Shown in pieces: positions 11,409-22,620 of a DNA stretch of 64,000 nt; position 1 is the stretch's first letter, and each line of letters starts with the position of its first letter. The position numbers were made by a program, and so were the translations under genes. The notes beneath the pieces were generated by a model, which saw only the letters and a program-made list of their open reading frames with translations, did no database searches and was not told where the DNA came from. The DNA lies in contig CP053418.1 in the NCBI GenBank assembly GCA_013127575.1, positions 2,728,001-2,792,000 on the forward strand, read 5' to 3'. This DNA is from Ramlibacter terrae. Lineage in GTDB: Bacteria > Pseudomonadota > Gammaproteobacteria > Burkholderiales > Burkholderiaceae_C.

Positions 11409-11823
11409 ATGACGGATTCGACCATCTGGTGGCTGCTCGCCGGCGCCGCCGTCGCCATCGAACTGCTCACCGGCACGTTCTACCTGCTGATGCTCGCCAT
11501 CGGCATGGCCGCGGGCGCCGTCGCGGCGCACACGGGCCTGGCGTTGCCCATGCAGCTGGTGGTGGCCGCTGTCGTCGGCGGCGGCGCCACCGCGGCCTGG
11601 CACGCGGTGCGCAAGCGCCGCCCGCCGCAGGCCAGCGCCGACATCAACCTCGACGTGGGCGAGACCGTCCACGTCGCGGCCTGGGGCCCGGACCACACCG
11701 CCAACGTTCGGTACCGCGGCGCGAATTGGACCGTGGTGCCCTACGGCAACACGTCCGAAGGGCCCGGCAACTACCGCGTCCGAGAAGTCACCGGCAGCCG
11801 CCACGGTGGTCGAGAAAATCTGA
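11409..11823 (+). CDS. NfeD-like membrane protein
   Basis: Short NfeD family protein (about 138 residues). It has two to three N-terminal hydrophobic helices (IWWLLAGAAVAIELLTGTFY, then LLMLAIGMAAGAVAAH) and a C-terminal OB-fold-like soluble part with DVGETVHVAAW and NWTVVPYG. Such proteins are typically paired with an SPFH/stomatin gene, as here, and are thought to affect membrane-domain organisation. A CCTGG near 11803 is written CCACGG, adding one base. With it corrected, the frame ends VVEKI just before the SPFH ribosome-binding site. Confidence 0.85.
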
Positions 11824-11835
11824 GGAGAAGCCGGA

Positions 11836-12754
11836 ATGGAAATCGCAATCGTCCTGTTCGTGGTGGCCGTCATCTTCGTGGTGCGCGCCATCAAGGTGGT
11901 GCCGCAGCAGAACGCCACGGGTGCTCGAGCGCACGGGCAAGTACCACGCCACGCTCACGCCCGGGCTGAACTTCCCGGTGCCCTTCGTCGACAAGGTGGC
12001 CTACAAGCACAGCCTGAAGGAGATCCCGCTCGACGTGCCGAGCCAGGTCTGCATCACGCGCGACAACACGCAGCTGCAGGTCGACGGCATCCTGTATTTC
12101 CAGGTGACCGACCCCATGCGCGCCAGTTACGGCGCCTCCAACTACATCGTCGCCATCACCCAGCTCGCGCAGACCACGCTGCGCAGCGTGATCGGCAAGC
12201 TGGAGCTGGACAAGACCTTCGAGGAACGCGACATCATCAACGCGCAGGTGGTGCAGGCCATCGACGAGGCCGCGCTGAACTGGGGCGTGAAGGTGCTGCG
12301 CTACGAGATCAAGGACCTGACGCCGCCCGAGGCGATCCTGCGGGCCATGCAGTCGCAGATCACGGCCGAACGCGAGAAGCGCGCCCTGATCGCGGCCTCC
12401 GAAGGCCGGCGCCAGGAGCAGATCAACATCGCCACCGGCGAGCGCGAGGCGTCCATCGCCCGCTCCGAGGGCGAGAAGCAGGCCGACATCAACAAGGCGC
12501 AGGGCGAAGCGGCGGCCATCGTGGCGGTCGCCGAGGCCACCGCTTCGGCCATCAGGCAGGTGGCCGAAGCCATCCGCCAACCGGGCGGCGAGCAGGCGGT
12601 GCAGCTCAAGATCGCCGAACGCGCGGTCGACGCCTTCGGCAAGGTGGCCGAAGACTCCACCACCACGCTGGTGATCCCGGGCAACATGAGCGAGGTGTCG
12701 GCGCTGATCACGTCGGCAATGCGGATGGTGCAGGCGGGGCGCACGGTCGGGTGA
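11836..12754 (+). CDS. qmcA: SPFH/band-7 (stomatin-like) membrane protein, QmcA type
   Basis: Stomatin/prohibitin-like protein of about 305 residues. A single N-terminal membrane helix (MEIAIVLFVVAVIFVVRAIK) is followed by the band-7 domain (FPVPFVDKVAYKHSLKEIPL through EIKDLTPPEAI). A long coiled coil rich in Ala, Glu and Arg (residues about 175-260) drives oligomerisation. The preceding GGAG box and the NfeD partner 12 bp upstream indicate an operon. Near 11918 a CCTGG is written CCACGG, adding one base. These proteins form large membrane-associated rings; the exact role in bacteria is unsettled. Confidence 0.9.
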
Positions 12755-12760
12755 TGCGCC

Positions 12761-14476
12761 GTGCGCTGGTGGCCGACGCACTGGCTGCCCGCGCCGCTGC
12801 GTGCGCGCTTCGCTGACGCCGCCGCGCCGGACCACCGCTTCGCCGACCAGCTGCTCGCCGGCCTGCGCGCCCGCCCGCACCGCGGGACGCGCGTGCGCGA
12901 CCGGGGCGCCAAAGACGCCCACCGTGTGCTCGCGGGCGAGCTGCGGTTGCGCACCGGCAGCACGGTTCGCCTCGGCCCCGATTTCGCGGTCGACTGGACC
13001 ACCCCTTTCGCTTCCAGGCGCAGCTCCAACCTGCTGCACTTCTTTTCGCTCGAATACGTCGCCGGCCTGCTGGCAGCGCATGAAGCCGATGGGGACGAAC
13101 GCTACCTGCAGGCGGCGGTCGGCATCGTCCGCAGCTTCCTGGACCACCTCGACGCCTCGCTGGCCGACCGCACCGCCATCCTCCAGCTGCGCGGCAGCGA
13201 CAGCAACGACCACGCCACCAGCAAGCGGACGTCGGTGCTGCTGGATTTCGCGGCCACGCTGCTGCGGCTGGAGCGCGAACCCGCGCTGGCCCGGCGCACC
13301 GCGGCCCTGCTGCACGTGCACATGCGCTACCTCCTCGACGACCGCAACTACGTCGGCAACAACCATGGCGTGATGGCCGACCTGGCGCTGGCCGAACTGG
13401 GCATGGCGCTGGGCGCGGAGGCGCCGGACGGCCGCGCCTGCATCGACAAGGCGAACGGCCGCCTATGCGACGCTGTCACGCGGATCTTCGACGCAGACGG
13501 CTACGCTTTCGAGAACACCATCGGCTACCACCGCTTCAACCTCGCGCTGTTCCGGTCGGCGCTCGAACGGTTCTCCGCCTGCGGCATCGGGGGCCGCTTC
13601 GCCGAGGTGGCGCCGCCCATCCTGGCGCGCGCGGACGAGGCGCTGCGCTACTGCGTCTGGCCCGACGGCGGCATCCCGCCGATCGGCGATTCGCAGGTGT
13701 TCCGCAAGGCCGCCAAGTCGATCGACCGGCCGCGGCTGTTTGCCGAAAGCCATTTCGCCGTGATCAAGAGCCCGGAGTTCTACCTGTCCTTCGTCTGCGG
13801 GCGGCGCGGCAAGAGCCACAAGCACGTGGACGACACCAGCGTCACGCTGCGCTTCGCGGGACGCGACGTGCTGATCGACGGCGGCGCCTACAACTACGAC
13901 GGCGAGGACCCGTACCGGCGCTGCCTGAGTTCGTCCTTCGGGCACAGCGGCATCTTTCCCGAGCGGCTGGAGAGCCTGCAGCGGCGCGACTACCACCGGC
14001 TCCAGCCCGAAGCGCGGATCGTCGAGTGGACGGAGCACCCCCGGGGCGTGGTGACGGCCGGCGAGGTCCGCTTTCCTGCGTGGGGCATCCTCGTGCAGCG
14101 GCGCATCGAAGTGCGCTGGCCCGGCGCGGTCCTGATCGAGGACAGCGTGACCGCGGAGGGTGGCAGCTCCGACATCACGGCACGGCAGGCCTGGCTGCTG
14201 GGCCAGGAGGCGACGGTCACACACGACGCCGCGGTGGAAGGCGTCCGTGTCGTGCTGGTGAAGACCGGCGACGTCGAGGCCTCCTTCCGGCTCGGCTGCG
14301 CCGGTGGTGAGCCAATGGACAAAGCCTACCGGGGCGTCCAGGCGCCGCCCTACCGGGGGTGGTGCTCCCAGGCCCGGGGGCAGGTGGCGCCTACAACCGA
14401 ACTGGCGCGGTACCTGACCGGCCGCCGGCTGCGGTTCCGTGCGGAGATCGCGCTCACGGCAGCCCGTCCGTCCTGA
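12761..14476 (+). CDS. Heparinase II/III-like protein
   Basis: A protein of about 571 residues, uninterrupted. The N-terminal two thirds look like an alpha/alpha toroid, with FFSLEYVAGLLAAH and NNHGVMADLALAELGMAL. The C-terminal part matches heparinase II/III beta domains, with GKSHKHVDDTSVTLRFAG and LIDGGAYNYDGEDPYRRCLS. Such enzymes eliminate or bind uronic-acid polysaccharides such as alginate or glycosaminoglycan-like chains, often near surface-polysaccharide genes. No signal peptide is seen, which is unusual for a lyase acting outside the cell. The GTG start lies 6 bp after the SPFH stop, so it could be co-transcribed. The sulfotransferase array begins 41 bp downstream. Confidence 0.8.
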   Translation: MRWWPTHWLPAPLRARFADAAAPDHRFADQLLAGLRARPHRGTRVRDRGAKDAHRVLAGELRLRTGSTVRLGPDFAVDWTTPFASRRSSNLLHFFSLEYVAGLLAAHEADGDERYLQAAVGIVRSFLDHLDASLADRTAILQLRGSDSNDHATSKRTSVLLDFAATLLRLEREPALARRTAALLHVHMRYLLDDRNYVGNNHGVMADLALAELGMALGAEAPDGRACIDKANGRLCDAVTRIFDADGYAFENTIGYHRFNLALFRSALERFSACGIGGRFAEVAPPILARADEALRYCVWPDGGIPPIGDSQVFRKAAKSIDRPRLFAESHFAVIKSPEFYLSFVCGRRGKSHKHVDDTSVTLRFAGRDVLIDGGAYNYDGEDPYRRCLSSSFGHSGIFPERLESLQRRDYHRLQPEARIVEWTEHPRGVVTAGEVRFPAWGILVQRRIEVRWPGAVLIEDSVTAEGGSSDITARQAWLLGQEATVTHDAAVEGVRVVLVKTGDVEASFRLGCAGGEPMDKAYRGVQAPPYRGWCSQARGQVAPTTELARYLTGRRLRFRAEIALTAARPS

Positions 14477-14517
14477 CGGACAATACGAACAAGGGCGTCG
14501 CCGGCAGCGGCCGCCCC

Positions 14518-16028
14518 ATGGCCAACAAAGCATCAACGGCAGTCGCAATGAGTCTTCTCGAACGGGTCCTCGAAATCAACAAGTGCTTCCCGGTGAAGGA
14601 GTCGGAAAAGTTCACCGTCACCTCCGCCGCCGAAAAGCTGCTGGCCGAATACCAGCAGGAGCCGGAGCCCTCGCCCGAGCTGACGTACGCGGTGATCCGC
14701 CTGTACCGCTACCTGAAGAAGCCGGCCAAGGCTTTCGAGCTGATGGTGCAGCGCCGGCCCGTCATCGAGTCGCTCGCGCGCGAGATCGACTTCTACGAGA
14801 TGGAGCTGCACTTCGCCTGCGGCCGGCGCGAGGTGGCCGAGGAGCTCCTCGAAAAGCTCGTGGCGGGCGGCAAGCTGCGCCCGAGCTGGAAGCGCTCCAT
14901 CGACAAGATCAAGCAGCGCTTCGAGTCCGAGGGCGTGTGGGACGAGCTCGAGGAGCTCGAACAGGGCCTGGCGACGTTCCAGTACGACGTGAACCTGGGC
15001 GAACACCTCGAGCGGCTGTCCACCATCCTGCGCGGCGACAACGAGGCGCTGGAGGTGCTGCTGTTCGTGCAGGACCGGCTTCGCGCGCTGCGCGCCGTCG
15101 AAGCGGCTGCGCCCCAGGCTGATCTTGCCCCGTTCGACAAGTACCACGTCGGGCACCTGATCTTCTCGTGCGGCTTCAGCTGGTCGGGCTCGGGCGCGGT
15201 CTCGTGCTTCCCGGCGCAGCACCGGGCGGTGAGCCAGCCCTTCGGCATGTCCGAGCTGGGCTACGTGCAGGGCCGCTCCGGCCGCAAGGGCATCTTCCCC
15301 TTCATCGAGCCCGGCGCCTTCGCCTTCGGCGACATGAAGAAGCTGCTGGCGCGCTTCTGCCGGAGTCGATCGTGTGCCTGCGCGCCATCAAGCACCACTA
15401 CAGCCTGCTGATGCAGTGCAGCCGCTCGGCCGGCGGGCGCGTGGCGGTGCTCGGCCAGCTGGTGGACGACTTCAACGGGATGATGCTGTCGCAGCCGGCC
15501 CTGGACGACGTCGAAACGCGCAAGCGCATCGTCGCCCGCTTCCTGCAGCGGCTGTTCTCCGTCAAGGGCGGCACCAATATCCTGCTGAACAACGTGTTCA
15601 TGGCGCCGCGCATCGAGCTCGTCAACTACATGGAAGACGCGCTGTTCATCGCTGTGGAGCGCGACGCGCGCGACCAGTTCGTCGCGCGCAAGACCGAGTC
15701 GCGCGACGCGGGCCACCAGAACCTGCACGAGTTCGCGGCGATGCTGACCAAGGGTCGCGCGAAGTTCCAGCGCATCCGGGCGAGCATCCCGCCGGAGGAA
15801 CGCGACAAGCGCCTGCTGGTGCTGCGCTTCGACGCGTTCGTCCGCGACGACGACGGCCTGCGCGACAAGCTCCCCGGAGCGGCTGGGCCTGCCCAAGGCC
15901 GACTGGTGCCCGACACGGAGCGTTTCGATCCTTCCGTCTCGGTCAAGAACGTGGGCATCCATGCGGGCCAGCTGTCGGAAGAAGAACTCGCCTGGGTCGA
16001 CAACGAGCTCGGGGTGTACATGCGATGA
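14518..16028 (+). CDS. Sulfotransferase-like protein 1 with N-terminal helical domain
   Basis: First of four tandem paralogues, about 503 residues. Residues about 10-150 form an all-helical domain, with LLERVLEINKCFPVKESEKF, ELTYAVIRLYRYLKK and GGKLRPSWKRSI. Residues about 210-500 look like a PAPS-dependent sulfotransferase: a P-loop-like CGFSWSGSGAVSCF, a 3'-phosphate-site-like VERDARDQFVAR and a tail RFDPSVSVKNVGIHAG. Transfer of sulfate to a surface glycan is inferred from fold and context. An alternative start at 14548 (MSLLERV) is equally good. Breaks near 15358, 15881 and 15904 are one-base errors, the last two at CCTGG. The stop overlaps the next start as ATGA. Confidence 0.78.
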
Positions 16029-17994
16029 GCGGCGCGACGGATTCGCCCGACGCCGCACAGGAACTGGCGGCACGGGCCGCGGCGCTCCGGGCGCGGTTCC
16101 CCGTTCCGGCCGCTGACAAGGCGGCCGTGCGTGCCCGGGCCGAAGCGCTGGCCGAAGCGCTGGCCGAAGCCTGCGCTTCGCTGCAGCCGCTGCCCGGCGA
16201 GCTCGCGCTCGACGTCGTGAAGCTGCTGCGCAAGGCGGGCAGCCACGCGATCGCCTTGCGCCTGCTGCGCGCCTGGAAGCCCGAAGTCGCCGGTGAAGAG
16301 CGCACGGCCTTGTTCGTCGAGACGGAACTGAGCTTCCTCACCGGCGACCGCGAAGGCGGGGAGGCCTTGCTGGAGCAGCTGGAAGCCGGCGGCAAGCTGC
16401 GACCTAGCTGGCAGCGCGCCATCACGCGCGTGCGGCAGCGGATGGCGGACGCCGCCCAGGCCGGCGAGGAAGATGCCGATGGCGAATCGGACGACGCGCC
16501 CCGCGGCCGCGCCCTGCCGGACGTGCCCGCCGACACGCTGCTCGGGCGCGTGCGGGAGATCACCGCCTGCTTTCCGGTGCGCGAGGCGGGCAAGTTCCGC
16601 GTCCGCTCCGCCGCCTTCGCCGCCATCGCCGAATACCGCGCCGAGCCGGCGCCGGAGGACGAACTCACGTACGCCGTGATCCGGCTGCTGGGGCGGCTCA
16701 AGCGCTACCAGGCCGCCCTCGAGCTGATGCAGCAGCGCAAGCCGCGCGTCGCGGCGCTCGCCGTCGAGATCGACGCGTACGAGATCTACCTGCACTACAA
16801 GGTCCAGCAGGCCGCACAGGGCGACGCGCTGCTGGAGCGCTTCCGCGCCGCCGGCCACCAGCTTCCCTACGTCTTGCGCAAGGCGATCGGCAAGCTGGGG
16901 CGGGAAGGCGACGTCGCGGCGGCGCGCGAGGCCTATGCGCGCGTCGAGGAGGAATGGTGCGAACTGGCGCGCGACGTCGACGTCGCCGAACACCTGCCCC
17001 TCGCCCGGCTCGTGATGCCGGCGTCCAGCCGGCCCGAGGAGACGCTGCGCTTCATCGACGCGCGCCTGCGTTCCTTGCGGCGCGCGCAGTCGACCCCGCA
17101 TGCGGACCTGCAGGTGTTCGACAAGTACCACAGCGCGCGCCTGCTGTTCACGGCGGGCTTCAGCTGGTCGGGCTCTGGCGCGGTGTCGTGCTTCCTGCAG
17201 CAGCACCGGCTCGTCACGCTGCCCTTCGGCACCACCGAGATGGCCTACCTGCAGGGGCACGGCCGCGCGGGCATCTTCGCCTTCATCCGCCCCGGCGCCG
17301 TCGAACTCGAAGACATGCGGCGCCGGCTGGCCCGCTTCCTCCTCGAATCCATCGTCTCGGTGCAGCGCCAGCACTACAGCGTCCTCAAGCCCTGCCAGGC
17401 CGACGAAGCTGGCGTGGATGCGCTCGGCGCGCTGATCGACGACTTCCGGGGGGCCATGCTGGCGCAGGACGCCTTGCAGGACTGGCCGTGCGCCGGCGGG
17501 TGCTCGGCAAGTTCATGCAGCGCATGTTCTCGGTGCGGGGCGGCACCCACGTGCTCCTGAACAACATCTTCCTGGCGCCGCGCACCGCGCTGATGGGCAC
17601 GATGGACGACGCACTGTTCATGGTGGTGCAGCGCGATGCGCGCGACCAGTACATGGCGCGCCGCATGGAAGGCGCGCACTCGGGCGACTACCCGGTGGAG
17701 TCCTTCGTCAGGCTGATCAAGCGCAACCGGGCCGGCTTCGTCGCCATCCGCAACGCCGCTCCGCCGGACCGGCTCGAAGAACAGATGATGCTGATGCGCT
17801 TCGAAGACTTCGTGCGCGACCCGGCGCTGCGCGAGCGGGTGCTGCAACGCGCGGGGCTGGACGCCGAAGGGCTGGTGCCGGACCCGTCCCGCTTCGACCC
17901 CGCCGTGTCGGCGCGCAACATCGGCATCCACCGCGCGGGCCTGGCCCCCGAGGAGATTGCGCAGATCGAAGCGATCGGGATCTACCTGCCATGA
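16025..17994 (+). CDS. Sulfotransferase-like protein 2 with duplicated N-terminal helical domain
   Basis: Longest paralogue, about 656 residues. It carries an extra half-diverged copy of the helical domain (residues about 1-150, recognisable by GGKLRPSWQRAITRVRQRM). An acidic linker (GEEDADGESDD) follows, then the full helical domain beginning LLGRVREITACFPVREAGKF. The catalytic-like part shows FTAGFSWSGSGAVSCFLQQH, VQRDARDQYMAR, LMRFEDFVRD and RFDPAVSARNIGIHRAG. One base is missing near 17482 (CCTGG). Overlaps of 4 nt with both neighbours indicate a translationally coupled array. The duplication is not present in the other three copies. Confidence 0.78.
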
Positions 17995-19519
17995 CGGTGG
18001 AAGCCACGCCGGTCGCTGGCCCGCCCGGCGACCATGCCCTGTCCCTGCTGGCGGAGATCGCCGCGCTGAACGCCCGCTTTCCGGCGCCCGAGTCGGAGAA
18101 GTTCGCCCTGACGACGGCAGCCGAAGCGGCATTGGCCGCCTACCGGGACGAAGCGGAGCCGCCGCCCGAATTGACCTTCGCGGCGATCCTCCTGCTGCGG
18201 TTCCTGAAGCGGTTCGACGAGGCGCTCGCCCTGATGCAGCAACGGCGGCCCGTGATCGCGGCGCGCGCGCGCGAGGTCGATTTCTACGCGATGGAGCTGC
18301 ACTTCCTCGCCGGCCGCCATGCGGATGGCGAGGCGTTGCTGCGTGCCTTCGAGGGGTCCGGCCCGATGCGTCCGAGCTGGCGCCGTGCCCTCGAAGCGAT
18401 CCGCGCGAAAGGCAGCGCCGCGGCCGCCGCCGCGCCGCTGGCCGCGCTGGAAACCGCGGTGGCCGAACTGCGCCCCACGCCGGACCCCGCCACGCAGGTC
18501 CCCTTGCTGGAGACCGTGCTGGGCGACCGCAGCGAAGCGATCGCCGCATGGCAGTTCATCCAGGACCGCGTCGCGCTGCTGCAGGCCCCGGACACGCCCG
18601 CGGCGGCAGCCGACCTCGCCGTCTTCGACAAGTACCACGCCGGCCGCCTCCTCTTCACCTGCGGCTTCAGCTGGTCGGGGTCGGGCGCCGTCTCCGCCTT
18701 CCTGTCGCAGCACAAGAACGTGGCCCTGCCCTTCGGCCTGTCCGAGCTGGGCTACCTCCGGGGCCGCTCGCGCCGCAAGGGCGTCTTCGCCTTCCGGATG
18801 CCGCGCCCTTGCCCTTCGCGACGATGAAGAAGCTGCTGGCGCGCTTCTTCGCCGAGTCGATCGTGTGCCTGCACGCCATCACGCATCCCTACAGCGTGCT
18901 GACGCATTGCCTGCGGGCGGCCGGCGGCCGCGTGCTGGCGCTGGGGGAACTGGTGGACGACTTCCACCGGCAGATGCTGGCGGCCGATGCTCTGGCCGGC
19001 GCCGCCGTGCGGCGCAAGGTGCTGGCGCGCTTCCTGCAGCGCCTGTTCTCCATCCGGGGCGGATCGCACATCCTCCTGAACAACGTGTTCATGGCGCCCC
19101 GCATCCAGCTGATCGGCGACTTCGAAGACGCGGTCTTCATCGTGGTGGAACGGGACGCCCGCGACCAGTTCGTGGCACGCCGGGCCGAGTCGCCCGACGC
19201 CACGCACGAAACGCCGGCGGACTTCGCCGCCATGCTCACGCGCGGCCGCGCCCGCTACCGGGCGGCTTGCGCCGGCGTCGCGCCCGCGATGCTGGCCGGA
19301 AGGCGGATCAACCTGCGCTTCGAGGACTTCCTGCGCAACGACGGCGGCGTGCGCGAGCGGCTGCTGGACCAGCTCGGGCTGGCCCGTGCCGGGCTGGTGC
19401 CGGACAAGTCACGGTTCGACCCCGCGATTTCGCTGAAGAACGTGGGCATCCACGCGGCGCAGCTGGCGCCCGCGGAAAGCGAGTGGATCGCCGCCGAACT
19501 CGGGATCTACATGCCATGA
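17991..19519 (+). CDS. Sulfotransferase-like protein 3 with N-terminal helical domain
   Basis: Third paralogue, about 509 residues. The helical domain (residues about 18-150) contains LNARFPAPESEKF, ELTFAAILLLRFLKR and GPMRPSWRRALEAI. The sulfotransferase-like part contains FTCGFSWSGSGAVSAFLSQH, PFGLSELGYLRG, VERDARDQFVAR, NLRFEDFLRN and RFDPAISLKNVGIHAAQ. A single CCTGG loss near 18796 breaks the frame inside FAFLDAAPLPF. Both ends overlap the neighbours as ATGA. Spacing and codon use match copies 1, 2 and 4, which suggests local duplication rather than separate acquisition. Confidence 0.78.
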
Positions 19520-21002
19520 ACGCCGGCGACGGAACCCTGCTGGAGCGCGTGCAGGCTTGCAACGCGCGCTTTCCCGTGACCGAGGACGGAAAGTACGCCT
19601 TGCTCTCGGACTGCGAGCAGCAATGGGAAGCCTATCGCGGCGAAGCGCAGCCCGATCACGCGCTCACGTATGCGGTGATCCGCATGCTGCGCCACATGCG
19701 GCGGCACCCCGAGGCGCTCGCCTTGATGCAGCAGCGGCGGCCCCGCCTCGCCGACAAGGAGCGGGAGGTCGCGTTCTACGAACTGGAGCTCCACTACCTC
19801 TGCGGCGACCAGGCCGGCGGCGACCGGCTGCTGATGGACTTCGAGGCGGGCGGCAAGCTCCGGCCCAGCTGGAAGCGGTCCATCGAGCGCTTGCGTGCAC
19901 GGTTCGAGAACGCCGCGGCCTGGCAGGAACTGGCGCGCCTCGAACGCGCGCTGGGCTCGCTCGAAACCACGCTTGCGCCCGAGCACTGGCGCCGCTGCGC
20001 ACGGTGCTGACTGCCCCCAACCAGGCGCTGGAGGTCCACGGCTTCCTGCGCGACCGGCTGGCCTTGCTGGCGAAGCTCGGCCCCGGGGCCCCGCGCGCCC
20101 GACCTCTCCGTGTTCGACCTGTACCACCGGGCACAGCTCATCGCCTGCGCCGGCTTCGGCTGGTCGGGCTCGGGCGCCGTGGCGGCCTTCCTGTCGCAGC
20201 ACGCGCAGGTCAGCCTGCCCCGGGCTTCGCCGAGCTCGGCTACCTGCAGGGCCGCGGCGACCGAGCGGGGTTCTTCGCCTTCCTCCAGCCGGGAGCGCTC
20301 CACGCCCCGGGCATGAAGCGCCTGCTGGCCACCTTCCTCGTGGAATCGGTCGCCTGCCTGCGCGACTTCAAGCCTTCGTACAGCGTCGTGATGCTGCACG
20401 CCGCCGCGCCCGGTGCCCGCATGGCGGTGCTGGCGCGGCTGCTCGACGACTTCCATGCGGCGATGCTCTCCGGCGATGCTCTGGCGCACTGGAGGTTCGC
20501 AGCCGCATCGTCGGCCTGTTCCTGCAACGCCTGCTGGCGTTGGGCGGCGGCTCGCACGTGCTGCTGAACAACGTGTTCTGGCGAGCAAGCTGGACTGGCG
20601 GCATGGATGGAGGACACGCGCTTCATCGCCGTGGAGCGCGACGCGTGCGACCAGTTCGTGGCACGCCGGCTGGAGTCGGGCACCTTCCGCGAGCAAGGCG
20701 TCGAGGACTTCCTGCCGGTGCTCGCTGCCTCCCGCGGCGCCTTCGAGCGCGTCCGCGCGGCGCTGCCGCCCGAAAAGGCGCAAGCACGGTTGCGGCTGCT
20801 GCGCTTCGAGGATTTCCTGCGGGACCCCGCCGTGGGCGCCGGGTTGCTGGACTGGCTGGGACTTCCGGCCGCGGGCACGGCCGCCGACGCGGCGAAATTC
20901 GATGCCGCGGTGTCGGCCCGCAACATCGGCATTCACGCGGGCCAACTCGGCCCTGACGACGTCGCCCGCATCGAGCGGAACGCGGGCCGCTACCTGCGCT
21001 GA
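19516..21002 (+). CDS. Sulfotransferase-like protein 4 with N-terminal helical domain
   Basis: Fourth and most diverged paralogue, about 496 residues, starting MNAGDGTLLERVQACNARF. It keeps ALTYAVIRMLRHMRR, GGKLRPSWKRSIERLR, ACAGFGWSGSGAVAAF, VERDACDQFVAR and SARNIGIHAGQL. The P-loop region has Gly for Ser (GFGWSGSG). Six one- or two-base breaks (near 19986, 20098, 20231, 20491, 20581 and 20605) are nearly all CCTGG losses; after correction it aligns end to end with the other copies. Its last 13 bases overlap the end of the convergent GSCFA gene. Confidence 0.75.
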
Positions 21003-22620
21003 GCAGCGTCCGCCTGCTCCTTGCGGCGCCGCGCGTCGCGCCGCAGCGTCAGCAGCCGCGCCGGCAGCCGGGCGAAGGAGCCGAACGACTTCGTGCTTTC
21101 CAGCAGCACCGCGCCGAGCTGGAACGAGAGCATGTCGCGCGACCGTTCGGCGCGCGCATTCGCCAGCGCCGCGGCGCGCTCGGCATCGGCGGAGGCCTTG
21201 CGCTGCTGCGCCAGTTCCTGCTTGAGCTGGTGCATGGCGCTCTTGAGCGCCACGATCTTTTCCTTGCGCTCGCGGGCCGCGGCGACGAGGCGCCGCTGGG
21301 CGGCGCCGCTGGCCGCCGGTGCGGCCGGCACTGTGGCGATCGGCACCGGGCGCGTCCGTGCCGGAGGTGCCGGAGGCGGCAGGACGCGCGGAGCCGCCAT
21401 GACCGCGGCCGCGGCAGCCGGCGCCGCCTGCGGTGCACGATCGGCTTCGCCATCCTCGTCCTCGTCCTCGTCGTCCACGTCGCCGTCGTCGTCCTCATCG
21501 TCGTCCGGGGCAGCCGCTGTCACGGCAACCGTGGCAGCCGCAGATGCCGACACCGAGGCCACGGGTGCCACCTGCGCGCGCGCCGCGCGTGCCGCCCCGC
21601 CGGCCGAAAACTTGTCGAGTTCCCCTTCCTCGCAGACCAGGTCCTCGTTGTCCGCGATCTCCGCGGGCGTGCTGTCGAACGAGCGGAAGAAATGCCCCAT
21701 CACCATCCGCACGCCGGCATCGTTGACGTTGCGCAGGTCGGGCTCGAAGAACATGCCGCGGCCCGGATGCGACGAGATCAGCTCGTACGAAGGAAAGTAG
21801 AAGATGTCCTTCTCGTCCTCGGCGGTCGCCGGCGACGGCGCGCAAGGTGGCCTTGGAGCGCGTCGTCGCCACCAGCACATGGTCGTCGCTGGCCGTGGCC
21901 GCGAGCGGCACCGGCGAGACGGTGAGCAGCATGCGCGCCTTCGGGTTGATGGAGCGCAGCAGTTGCCAGAAAGCCCGCATGTCCCCGGCGACGTCGTTGT
22001 AGCGCAGGTTGCGGAAGGCGTACTTCGCCGGATCGTGCGCGCCGACGATGGTGCCTGCCGCCGTGGGATAGGCCGTGCCGTCGCCACGGTGCTCCCACAC
22101 TTCGGTGAGGCCCAGCGTGAACACGAAGACGTCGAGCGAGCGCAGCATCCGTTCCACCGCGCGGCGGTGCGCCTTGCGCACTTGCAGCACATGGTCCGGC
22201 GACGCGTGGCCGGCGGGGTCCACCGAAGGCCGCAGGGCATCGAAGAAGCGGCCGTCCTTCTCCCAGACCGGCTCCAGCGGCGTGCGCTGCCCGAGCGCCT
22301 CTGGGCCAGTTGCAGCAACTGGCTGGAGGTGTAGACGTTGCCGTAGCGGCACGAATACGTGTCGTAGCCGAAGCGCTTTCCCTCGGCCTCGGCGATGAAC
22401 GCGGGCCGCGGCTCCATGTCCATGTAGTCGGCGCCGCTGGCCTTCAAGTGGCGGCCGATGTGCTGGGCGAAGCAGCTGCCGGCGGTGGCGATGCGGTCCT
22501 TGGGGAAAAGCCGGATCGGCCGAGAGATTTCGTCCGGTCGCAGAAATGCCGGTCGCGCACCGCGGCGCTCCAGAACGACCTGCCCGGCAAGCCGGCGTAG
22601 GGACTGTCAGCCTTGGCCAT
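20990..22620 (-). CDS. GSCFA-domain protein with acidic linker and basic C-terminal tail
   Basis: The product begins MAKADSPYAGLPGRSFW and contains the diagnostic GSCFA motif in RIATAGSCFAQHIGRHL, then YSCRYGNVYTSSQLLQLAQ and VFVFTLGLTEVWEH. GSCFA belongs to the SGNH-hydrolase clan, so an esterase or acyl-editing role on a glycan is possible but unproven. After about residue 330 comes a low-complexity stretch with a run of Asp/Glu, a Pro/Ala segment, a coiled coil and a basic tail (LLTLRRDARRRKEQADAAQRR). Breaks near 21833, 22303 and 22541 are CCWGG-type. The frame stays open upstream of the ATG into the hydrolase entry, so the two may be one protein. Its end overlaps sulfotransferase 4 by 13 bp. 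Confidence 0.75.

Noticed and set aside
10005..11969. Plus-strand open frame of over 600 codons across the decarboxylase gene
   Set aside because: His/Val/Arg/Asp-rich product complementary to the decarboxylase, merging into nfeD out of frame; not a gene.
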